From: an uncultured bacterium
Lineage (GTDB): Bacteria; Actinomycetota; Coriobacteriia; Coriobacteriales; Atopobiaceae
NCBI GenBank assembly: GCA_905215465.1
Contig: CAJMPT010000056.1
Coordinates: forward strand, 1-8,768
Reading direction: 5' to 3'
Length of the DNA: 8,768 bases
Part shown: in pieces, positions 1-5,558 of the stretch
Position numbering within the stretch: position 1 is the stretch's first letter
How the letters are laid out: every line of letters begins with the position of its first letter
Made by a program: the position numbers and the translations under genes
Notes under the pieces: generated by a model
Told to the model about the DNA's origin: nothing
The model's input: only the letters and a program-made list of their open reading frames with translations
Database searches by the model: none

Positions 1-956
1 TGGTAGTTCTGGTAGTTGCCCATGAAGCGCGACAGCGTGACCTTGCAGGGCAGCACGCCCTCCTCGGCAAGCTGGGCGCTCTCGGGACGCAGGACCAGGA
101 CGCACTTGTCGCCCTCGGAGAGGTGGCCAATGTTGGCGACCTCCACCTCGTGGCCCTCGATGTTGGCCAGGCCGCTCTCGCCGTCCTTCTTGGAGATGGA
201 GCCGCGCAGGAAGTTGGACTCGCCGATGAAGTCCGCGACGAACTCGTCCACGGGGTGGTAGTAGACGGTGTGCGGGTCGCCGATCTGGTCGACGACGCCC
301 TTCTTCATGATGATGATGTTGTCGGAGAGCGCCATGGCCTCGGACTGGTCGTGCGTGACGTAGATGGCGGTGATGCCGGCCTGCTGCTGGATGCGGCGGA
401 TCTCGTTGCGCATGTCAACGCGGAGCTTGGCGTCGAGGTTGGAGAGCGGCTCGTCAAAGAGCAGGACGCCCGGCTCCAGGACCAGGGCGCGGGCCAAGGC
501 GACGCGCTGCTGCTGACCACCGGAGAGCTGGTTGGTCATGCGGTCCTCCATGCCCTCAAGACCGACCATGCCCAGGATGCCGTGGACCTTCTCGGCGATC
601 TGGTCCTTGGGGAGCTTGCGCAGCTTGAGGCCGTAGGCCACGTTGTCAAAGATGTTGTAGTGCGGGAGAAGCGCGTAGCTCTGGAACACCATGGCGGTGT
701 CGCGCTTGTTGGGGGTGAGCTCGTTGATGGGCTCGCCGCCGAGGTAGATCTCTCCCTCGTTGGGGCTCTCGAAGCCTGCGATCATGCGCAGGATGGTGGT
801 CTTGCCGCAGCCGGACGGGCCGAGCAGCGTCACGAACTCACCGGGCTCGATGTTGATGTTGGCATCGTGGACGGCGTAGAAGTCCTTGCCGGTCTTGGGG
901 TCCTGGTAGATCTTGGAGACGTGGTCCAGACGGACGCCCTTCTTCTCCTTAGCCAT
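1..956 (-). CDS. ABC transporter ATP-binding protein, FbpC/AfuC-like (3' end cut by window edge)
   Basis: This is the nucleotide-binding subunit that powers the importer encoded by the two genes upstream; it acts on the cytoplasmic face of the membrane. The visible part is 318 residues, in order: Walker A GPSGCGKT (46-53), Q-loop FQSYALLPHYNIFDN (91-105), signature LSGGQQQR (144-151), Walker B VLLFDEP (164-170), D-loop SNLDA and switch histidine in THDQ (201-204). After about residue 240 comes a TOBE-like accessory domain, with LRPES at 289-293. The frame is still open at the left edge; relatives are about 340-370 residues, so only a short tail is missing. The ATG at 956 follows the permease stop by 2 bases and has AGGAGG at 964-969 inside the permease's last codons, so translation is probably coupled. 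The Q-loop and overall pattern fit the ferric-iron/putrescine/hexose-phosphate class of importer ATPases; ATPase identity is certain, but substrate cannot be read from this subunit. Confidence 0.95.
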   Translation of the reverse strand, partial: MAKEKKGVRLDHVSKIYQDPKTGKDFYAVHDANINIEPGEFVTLLGPSGCGKTTILRMIAGFESPNEGEIYLGGEPINELTPNKRDTAMVFQSYALLPHYNIFDNVAYGLKLRKLPKDQIAEKVHGILGMVGLEGMEDRMTNQLSGGQQQRVALARALVLEPGVLLFDEPLSNLDAKLRVDMRNEIRRIQQQAGITAIYVTHDQSEAMALSDNIIIMKKGVVDQIGDPHTVYYHPVDEFVADFIGESNFLRGSISKKDGESGLANIEGHEVEVANIGHLSEGDKCVLVLRPESAQLAEEGVLPCKVTLSRFMGNYQNY

Positions 957-958
957 TG

Positions 959-2674
959 CTAGTCCTCCTCAGTTGCGAGCTTCTTGCTGGTTCCGAAGTG
1001 CTTGATGGCAAGGTTCATGAGGAGAACCGAGCCGTACGTGATGACGATCAGGATGGTTGCGAACGCGCAGGCGATGCCGTAGTTGCCCTTCTCGGCGAAC
1101 TCGTTGATCTGCACCGTGATGAGGAAGAACTGCGGCGTGACCAGAAGGATGATCGCGGAGATTGCGGTGATGGAGCGCACGAACGCGGTGACGAGACCGC
1201 TGAAGAACGAGTCCTTGATGAGGGGCAGCGTGACCGTGCGGAAGACGGTGAAGCTGTCGGCGCCCATGTCGTAGGCGGACTCCTCGATGGACTTGTCAAT
1301 CTGCCTCAGCGCCGAGATGCCCGAGCGGGTGCCGGTGGGCAGGGAGCGCACGATGAAGACGATGATCAGGATGGCCGCGGAGCCGTAGATGCCCTGAAGG
1401 AAGCCCGTGTGGAAGACGCCGCCAGAGAAGCCGCGGATGTAGCCGACGCCCAGGACGGTGCCGGGGACGGCCATGGCGAGCATGGACACGGCCTCGATGA
1501 AGCCCTTGGTGCGGAAGTTACGCTTGACCACGAGGTAGGAGATGATCATGGACAGGATGGCCGTGATCGGGGCGGCAATCAGCGACAGCAGGAAGGAGTC
1601 GCGGAACGCCTGGAAGCCGTGGTACTTGGTGAAGACCTGCTCGAACCACTTGGTGGTCAGGCTGAAGTCGTAGCCCCAGGTCTTGAACAGGGCGCCGAAG
1701 GGCACGCAGAGGTACATCACGACGACGAAGATGGCCAGGGCGCAGCAGATGACGGTCAGCGGGATGCGCACGGAGGCGTCGGTGATGAGCATGCGGGCGC
1801 GGCTGGCCTTGCCGGAGAGGGTGGCGGTGGACTTGGCCTCGAGCACGTACTTCTGCACGACGAACATCAGCAGCGTGATGCAGAGAAGGACGACTGCCAT
1901 GGCGGCCGCGCCCTGCTTGTCGTAGGCGCCGGTGATCTGCAGGTAGATGGTGGTGGCCAGGGTATCGTAGGAGCCGCCGATGATCATGGGGTTGGCAAAG
2001 TCGGCGATGGACTCGATAAACGTCACCAGGAAGGCGTTGCCCAGGCCGGGAAGGACGAGCGGCAGCGTGACGCTGGTGAAGACCTTCCAGCGAGAGGCGC
2101 CCATGTCACGGGCGGCCTCCTCCAGGGAGGGGTCGATGTTCTTGAGCAGGCCCTTGAGCATCATGTAGCAGACCGGGAAGAACGTCAGGGTCTGGACGAC
2201 GAAGATGCCCCAGAAGCCATAGACCGAGTTGTCGTACATGCCCAGCAGGTAGCGGGTGATGAGGCCCGACTTGCCAAAGAGCATGATGATGGAAAGGGAC
2301 AAAACGAAGGGCGGCGAGACCACGGGCAGCATGGAGACCACCTGGAACAGACCGCTCATGAACTTGGTCCTGAGCTTGACGTAGACCTCAACGTAGGCAA
2401 AGAGCAGACCAACGAGGGCCGACACGATGCTCACGAGGAAGCCGACGGCCAGCGTGTTGGTGATGGCCGTGGTGAACGAGCCCATCTGGAAGATCCGCTT
2501 GAAGACATCCAGGCTCGGACCGGAGTCCGTGACGAAGGAGTCCACGAGCAGGATTGCCAGCGGGTACAGGATGAACAGGGTCAAGAAGGCGATGAGTACC
2601 ACGATGGTGGTCACCATGATGGGGTCGCCCATCAACTTCTTACGGTCGAGAGCCGCGCCTTGGTCCTTTACCAT
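959..2674 (-). CDS. ABC transporter permease, FbpB/AfuB-like, two fused BPD_transp_1 domains
   Basis: This is the membrane channel of the importer. From the ATG at 2674 it has 571 residues and about 12 hydrophobic segments, arranged as two homologous halves. Each half ends in an EAA-type loop that docks on the ATPase: EEAARDMGASRWKVF near 185-199 and EESAYDMGADSFTVF near 464-478, both followed by VTLPL. This fused layout and length are typical of the FbpB/ThiP/AfuB group. I chose 2674 because AGAGAGGAG lies 7-8 bases upstream (2682-2690) and the protein then starts with a short polar stretch before the first membrane helix (about 21-44). The frame stays open up to an ATG at 2761, but that start has no good ribosome binding site. 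It would also add 29 proline/arginine/glycine-rich residues encoded by an intercistronic hairpin. The gene lies 137 bases after the binding-protein gene and 2 bases before the ATPase gene. Family assignment is firm; substrate is not. Confidence 0.94.
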   Translation of the reverse strand: MVKDQGAALDRKKLMGDPIMVTTIVVLIAFLTLFILYPLAILLVDSFVTDSGPSLDVFKRIFQMGSFTTAITNTLAVGFLVSIVSALVGLLFAYVEVYVKLRTKFMSGLFQVVSMLPVVSPPFVLSLSIIMLFGKSGLITRYLLGMYDNSVYGFWGIFVVQTLTFFPVCYMMLKGLLKNIDPSLEEAARDMGASRWKVFTSVTLPLVLPGLGNAFLVTFIESIADFANPMIIGGSYDTLATTIYLQITGAYDKQGAAAMAVVLLCITLLMFVVQKYVLEAKSTATLSGKASRARMLITDASVRIPLTVICCALAIFVVVMYLCVPFGALFKTWGYDFSLTTKWFEQVFTKYHGFQAFRDSFLLSLIAAPITAILSMIISYLVVKRNFRTKGFIEAVSMLAMAVPGTVLGVGYIRGFSGGVFHTGFLQGIYGSAAILIIVFIVRSLPTGTRSGISALRQIDKSIEESAYDMGADSFTVFRTVTLPLIKDSFFSGLVTAFVRSITAISAIILLVTPQFFLITVQINEFAEKGNYGIACAFATILIVITYGSVLLMNLAIKHFGTSKKLATEED

Positions 2675-2681
2675 ACGCTTG

Positions 2682-2690
2682 CTCCTCTCT
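2682..2690 (-). promoter_or_regulatory. Ribosome binding site deciding the permease start
   Basis: Read on the minus strand this is AGAGAGGAG, 7 bases before the ATG at 2674. The alternative upstream in-frame ATG at 2761 has nothing comparable, so this site favours the 571-residue product over a 600-residue one. Confidence 0.75.
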
Positions 2691-2725
2691 CTTACGGACG
2701 GTCGAACAAACCCCCTCAGCACAGG

Positions 2726-2756
2726 GCCGGGCGGACCGTGAAAGCGTCCGCCCGGC
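2726..2756 (-). promoter_or_regulatory. Intercistronic hairpin between binding-protein and permease genes
   Basis: The arms GCCGGGCGGAC (2726-2736) and GTCCGCCCGGC (2746-2756) are perfectly complementary over 11 base pairs with a 9-base loop. The hairpin sits 55 bases after the binding-protein stop and 51 bases before the permease start. On the transcribed minus strand it is not followed at once by a run of T (the next bases are CCCTGTGCTGAGG, with GTTTGTT only later). It therefore looks more like an RNA 3'-end stabiliser or leaky attenuator than a full terminator. Such elements in importer operons let the binding protein be made in excess over the membrane subunits, as known for malE-malF. 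The structure is seen directly; the role is inferred. Confidence 0.6.
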
Positions 2757-2811
2757 ACCATACCTAAGTCAGATTCTACGCCAGCGCGCGGAGCGCAAGG
2801 GACTCCGGACG

Positions 2812-3954
2812 CTACTCGGTCTGGAAGCGGTCATCGCCGCCGCCGAGGGCAGCCATGACGTCCTCGACGTTCTGCTTGGTGTCCTCCTTGGCCTTGTCGA
2901 AGTCGTAGTTCATGGTGTTGTTGGGATCAAGGCCGTACTCGGTGGCAACCTTAGGCTGCTCGGCGTTGTCGATGACGAGGAACTGGTAGGAGCCGTTCTT
3001 GGCGGCCAGCTCGACGCACTCGGGGGACAGGGCGTACTCGATCCACAGCTTGGCGGCGTTCTCGTGCTTGGCACCCTTGAAGATGGCGGTGGCGCCGATC
3101 TCGCAGGAGGTGCCGGAGGTGGGAACCTGCAGGCCGATGTTCTCGTAGCCGTTGTCGACGATCTGGTAGATGCCGTCGTGCAGGAAGCCGAGGCCGATGG
3201 TGCACTCGCCGGTGCCGATGTTCTTGGACGGGCCGGAGCCGGACTTGGTGTAGACGGCGATGTTCTTGTCGAGGTCAACGAGGAACTTGATGCCGTCGTC
3301 GTGGCCGTACTTCTGGATCATCGTGTTGACGATGAGCTTGGCGGTGCCGGCGGTGTTGTAGTTGGAGGACCAAATCAGGCCCTTGTACTTCTCGTCGGTG
3401 AGGTCGGCGAAGTCCTTGGGGGCGTCGAGGCCCTTGCGCTCGAGCTCCTCCTTGTTGTACATGATGCCGAGCATGCCGGTGTAGATGCCGAACCAGTTGT
3501 TGTTGGAGTCCTTGTACTGCGGAGCCTTGATGTGGGAGGCGTTGACGGCCTCGTACGGCATGAGCAGGTCCTCGGCCGCGGCCACGTTGTAGGGGTCGGA
3601 GGTGCCGCCAAACCAGACGTCGCCGGAGGGGTTGCCCTTCTCCTCCTCGATCTTGGCCTGGACCTCACCGGTGGAGAGGCGCTGGTACTGGACGTCGATG
3701 CCGTAGAGCTCCTCGAAGTGGTTGCAGGCGGCGGCGAGGTAGTCCTCCTCACAGGAGCCGTAGACGATGAGCGAGCCCTCGTCCTTGGCGGCCTTGACGA
3801 GGTCCTCGGAGGCGCCGACCTTGTCGGTGCTGACGTCGGACTTGTCGTCCGTCTTGGCATCGGAGCCGTCGGAGCCGCCGCAGCCAACGAGGCCCAGGCC
3901 AGCGGCCGCGATGCCGGCAACGCCGATGAAGTTCCTGCGAGTGAGGTTAGTCAT
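2812..3954 (-). CDS. Tat-type lipoprotein substrate-binding protein of a FbpA/AfuA-like ABC importer
   Basis: This is the extracellular receptor of the importer, anchored to the membrane by lipid. The 380-residue product begins with a twin-arginine leader (TRRNFIG at 5-11), a short hydrophobic stretch, and a lipobox LVGC with the lipidated cysteine at 25. A Ser/Asp/Lys-rich linker follows (about 28-50). The mature part is a two-lobe type II binding fold of the COG1840 group, with SLIVYGSCEED near 61-71, GDVWFGGTSDP at 111-121 and TKSGSGPSKNIGTGE at 236-250. The tandem tyrosines that bind ferric iron in FbpA are not evident; after the GTGE segment come H259-D260 and then E285. That resembles what I recall of the hexose-phosphate binder AfuA, so 'iron transporter' would be an unsafe label. 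The ATG at 3954 has AAGGGG 6 bases upstream (3961-3966). It is the first gene of the operon. Family is confident, ligand is not. Confidence 0.93.
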   Translation of the reverse strand: MTNLTRRNFIGVAGIAAAGLGLVGCGGSDGSDAKTDDKSDVSTDKVGASEDLVKAAKDEGSLIVYGSCEEDYLAAACNHFEELYGIDVQYQRLSTGEVQAKIEEEKGNPSGDVWFGGTSDPYNVAAAEDLLMPYEAVNASHIKAPQYKDSNNNWFGIYTGMLGIMYNKEELERKGLDAPKDFADLTDEKYKGLIWSSNYNTAGTAKLIVNTMIQKYGHDDGIKFLVDLDKNIAVYTKSGSGPSKNIGTGECTIGLGFLHDGIYQIVDNGYENIGLQVPTSGTSCEIGATAIFKGAKHENAAKLWIEYALSPECVELAAKNGSYQFLVIDNAEQPKVATEYGLDPNNTMNYDFDKAKEDTKQNVEDVMAALGGGDDRFQTE

Positions 3955-3998
3955 TGCTTTCCCCTTCTGTCGGTTTCCCTGCGTAAGAGAAACGTCCG

Positions 3999-4021
3999 CG
4001 CCACGTAAGGGTTACGTGGCG
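3999..4021. promoter_or_regulatory. Perfect 10-bp inverted repeat upstream of the importer operon (operator or leader hairpin)
   Basis: CGCCACGTAA (3999-4008) and TTACGTGGCG (4012-4021) are perfect inverted copies with a GGG spacer. An outer pair, GAGAA (3987-3991) and TTCTC (4022-4026), extends the symmetry with a 7-base bulge on one side. The repeat ends 44 bases before the binding-protein start codon and would lie about +10 to +31 from the promoter proposed at 4037-4065. That position suits a repressor operator or a leader RNA hairpin. The 3-base spacer is tight for an RNA loop, which slightly favours a protein site. I do not recognise the regulator, and none is encoded in the window. Confidence 0.55.
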
Positions 4022-4036
4022 TTCTCCCTGCCTTGT

Positions 4037-4065
4037 GTTGTAGTCCTTTTGCCCAAAGTAAACAA
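4037..4065 (-). promoter_or_regulatory. Candidate sigma-70-type promoter for the importer operon
   Basis: On the minus strand, TTGTTT (4065-4060) is followed after 17 bases by TACAAC (4042-4037). The -10 box matches four of six consensus bases and the -35 box three. It lies in the only AT-richer pocket of the intergenic region, which supports it. Transcription would start near 4030, giving a leader of about 75 bases that contains the inverted repeat at 3999-4021. The evidence is pattern-based and modest. Confidence 0.35.
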
Positions 4066-4248
4066 ATGGTTTCTGCCGAACGGTACCAGTCTGCCCGTGA
4101 CCTGCGACTCGTTTGAGCGAAGGCCCATCCCAAACGGTCGTTGCGTTCGTAAGCGCCGCTTCAGGCGAGAAGGGCGAGCCGCTCGGGGCGGCCCGGCCGC
4201 GCCCATTGGGGTAACCTAGAGCCTTGCGAGCAAAGACGAGGAGGGCCC

Positions 4249-5208
4249 ATGCCTGCCATCATCACGCACCACATCTTTGGCGAGGACGTCCTGAGGACGC
4301 TGCCGGCCGGAATGGTCGAGGGCGAGGAGGAGGTCCTGGCTTTCCTGCTGGGAAACCAGGGTCCCGACCCGCTCTTCGCGCGCTTCTCCACGCTGCCTTC
4401 TGTGGCGGCGCGCTGCCACCGACTGGCCCACGCCATGCACGAGGGGCGCGTGGTGGAGGCCGCCTTTGCCATGAGGGACGGCGTGAGCCACCTGCCCGTG
4501 GCAGACGAGCGCGTGGGTCGTGCCTTTGCCCTGGGCGCCCTGGGCCACTACGCCCTCGACCGCACGGCGCACCCCTTCGTCTTCGCGCAGCAGGAGGCCC
4601 TCGCGGCCGCGGAGCCCTCGCTGGCAGACGCCGCCTCCGAGCTCCACGCAGTCATCGAGGCAGACATAGACTCCTGGATCTTGTGGGAGAAGCGCCGCGC
4701 CACGGTGCTCGACCGCCCCGCCGCCAGCAACCTCATGCGCACCGAGCGCATTGACCGCGTGGCGGGGGCCCTCCTCAGCCAGGTTGCCCACGCCGCCTTT
4801 GGCGTCGAGCTGGCCGCCGAGGAGTATGCCGGCTGCACGGCCGACTACGAGCTTGAGTACCGCGTCATCGACCCGGCCGAGAAGCCCCTCACCCGCGCCG
4901 TGGGAGCGGCCGAGCGCCTGGTGCGCCCGCACTCCTTTGCCCAGTCCATGGCCCACCGCGTGGTGCGCACCTGCGACTGCCCCGCCGCCAACCTCGACCG
5001 CCGCGAGTGGCGCGACCCCCAGACGGGCGCCCTTCGCCACGAGAGCATGGCCGACCTCTTTGACGAGGCCCTGGGCTACTACCCCGCCCTGGCCGAGGCC
5101 CTCGTCCGCGGCGAGCGCAGCCGCGTGGAGGAGCTCGTCGCCAACGTCAACTACAACGGCCGCGTGACCGAATCCGACTCTCGCACCAAGCCCAGGACGT
5201 GCTCGTAG
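4249..5208 (+). CDS. Zinc-dependent phospholipase C family protein (cytoplasmic type)
   Basis: The 319-residue product belongs to the family around bacterial zinc phospholipase C (Pfam PF00882-like), metal-dependent phosphoesterases with a helical fold. Its N-terminus MPAIITHHIFGEDVL and the segment LLGNQGPDPL (33-42) are hallmarks. Candidate metal ligands are H7/H8, D40, H57/H61/H64, H100, D104, H108, H133 and E137. The H-x3-D followed by H and then H-x3-E order matches the ligands H118, D122, H128, H142 and E146 of the Bacillus cereus enzyme. There is no signal peptide or membrane segment, unlike the secreted enzymes, so it probably acts in the cytoplasm and its substrate is unknown. The ATG at 4249 has GAGGAGGG directly upstream (4238-4245); an ATG at 4224 is in another frame. 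It stands alone, divergent from the importer and convergent with the glutamate synthase operon. The last 15 or so residues are polar and look like a loose tail. Confidence 0.85.
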   Translation: MPAIITHHIFGEDVLRTLPAGMVEGEEEVLAFLLGNQGPDPLFARFSTLPSVAARCHRLAHAMHEGRVVEAAFAMRDGVSHLPVADERVGRAFALGALGHYALDRTAHPFVFAQQEALAAAEPSLADAASELHAVIEADIDSWILWEKRRATVLDRPAASNLMRTERIDRVAGALLSQVAHAAFGVELAAEEYAGCTADYELEYRVIDPAEKPLTRAVGAAERLVRPHSFAQSMAHRVVRTCDCPAANLDRREWRDPQTGALRHESMADLFDEALGYYPALAEALVRGERSRVEELVANVNYNGRVTESDSRTKPRTCS

Positions 5209-5269
5209 CGTTCCTTGAACCGTGCCTTGCCCCACTAGCAACACGATAGCCAACCCCAAGCCCCGCCAA

Positions 5270-5318
5270 AAGAGGACGAGCCCCTAGACCCACAGGAGGG
5301 TCGGGGGCTCGTCTTCTT
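5270..5318. terminator. Strong bidirectional intrinsic terminator between convergent genes
   Basis: AAGAGGACGAGCCCC (5270-5284) pairs with GGGGCTCGTCTTCTT (5304-5318) over 15 base pairs with one G-U. An inner stem, GACCC (5287-5291) with GGGTC (5298-5302), closes a 6-base loop. On the minus strand the hairpin runs into CTCTTTTGG, and on the plus strand into TCTTCTTCG, so it can stop transcripts from both sides. It lies 61 bases past the phospholipase-like stop codon and 241 bases past the gltD stop codon. It overlaps the last ten or so codons and the stop of the small ORF at 5284-5556. Confidence 0.8.
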
Positions 5319-5556
5319 CGTGATGGTCGCGGGGACGCAGGTGCTCGACGGGAGCGTCGGGGGCGTCCGAGGAGGCCTCCAGCCAGGGGCGGGAGGCGCC
5401 CGCGTCGCGGAAGGGCACCTCGAGGCCGTCCTCGAGCCAGACGAGGCCCGGCGCAGGCCCGGGGTCGGCGCCGTCGGGCGCGCCGCCCGGGACCCTGCCC
5501 GCAGCACCAGGGATGGCGCCGCGGGCGAGGACGGGAATGTCGCCCTGGTCAGGCAC
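5284..5556 (-). CDS. Possible small hypothetical protein, coupled to gltD
   Basis: I do not recognise this 90-codon ORF. It starts with GTG at 5556, two bases after the gltD stop, and ends with TAG at 5284 inside the terminator hairpin. The product is acidic, Pro/Asp/Gly-rich, without a membrane segment or cysteine; its most protein-like stretch is LVWLEDGLEVPFRDAG (about 38-53), followed by an acidic tail with HHEEDE. In its favour are third codon positions that are almost always G or C, fewer Arg/Ser-rich stretches than the competing frames, the tight spacing to gltD, and the fact that otherwise gltD would have an unusually long 241-base 3' untranslated region. Against it are the lack of a good ribosome binding site (only GGGG at 5565-5568, so it would rely on coupling), the GTG start and the absence of a known family. 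It could also be a decayed remnant. Confidence 0.4.
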   Translation of the reverse strand: MPDQGDIPVLARGAIPGAAGRVPGGAPDGADPGPAPGLVWLEDGLEVPFRDAGASRPWLEASSDAPDAPVEHLRPRDHHEEDEPPTLLWV

Positions 5557-5558
5557 GG

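Larger units (their letters stand above)
3955..4248. other. Divergent intergenic region between importer operon and phospholipase-like gene
   Basis: These 294 bases separate two genes reading away from each other. The left half holds the proposed promoter and inverted repeat of the importer operon. The right half (about 4130-4248) is very GC-rich. It must also contain the promoter of the plus-strand gene, but I see only a weak TAACCT at 4212-4217 without a matching -35 box, so I do not call it. Short open frames here have no ribosome binding site or coding character. Confidence 0.6.

Noticed and set aside
1..17. Direct repeat GGTAGTT ... GGTAGTT at the left edge.
   Set aside because: It is the coding sequence for NYQNY in the ATPase accessory domain, not a repeat element.
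123..962. A 279-codon plus-strand open frame opposite the ATPase gene.
   Set aside because: The minus strand encodes a complete set of ABC ATPase motifs here; the plus frame has low-complexity shadow composition.
956..2767. A 603-codon open frame on the plus strand lying opposite the permease gene.
   Set aside because: Its product is Asp/Glu/Gly/Val/His-rich with no domain, and it is the expected mirror of a GC-rich minus-strand membrane protein gene with C/G third positions. The permease with EAA loops and membrane helices is clearly the real gene.
3064..4008. A 314-codon plus-strand open frame opposite the binding-protein gene, rich in Val, Gly, Leu and Asp.
   Set aside because: Antisense shadow of a well-supported lipoprotein gene; no ribosome binding site or recognisable motif.
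4186..4204. GC-rich partial palindrome (GGGCG ... CGCCC) upstream of the phospholipase-like gene.
   Set aside because: Only 5 pairs with a mismatch inside very GC-rich sequence, which is expected by chance.
4216..5259. A 347-codon minus-strand open frame opposite the phospholipase-like gene.
   Set aside because: Composition is Gly/Val/Ala/His-rich without domains, while the plus strand has the metal-ligand motifs and a strong ribosome binding site.
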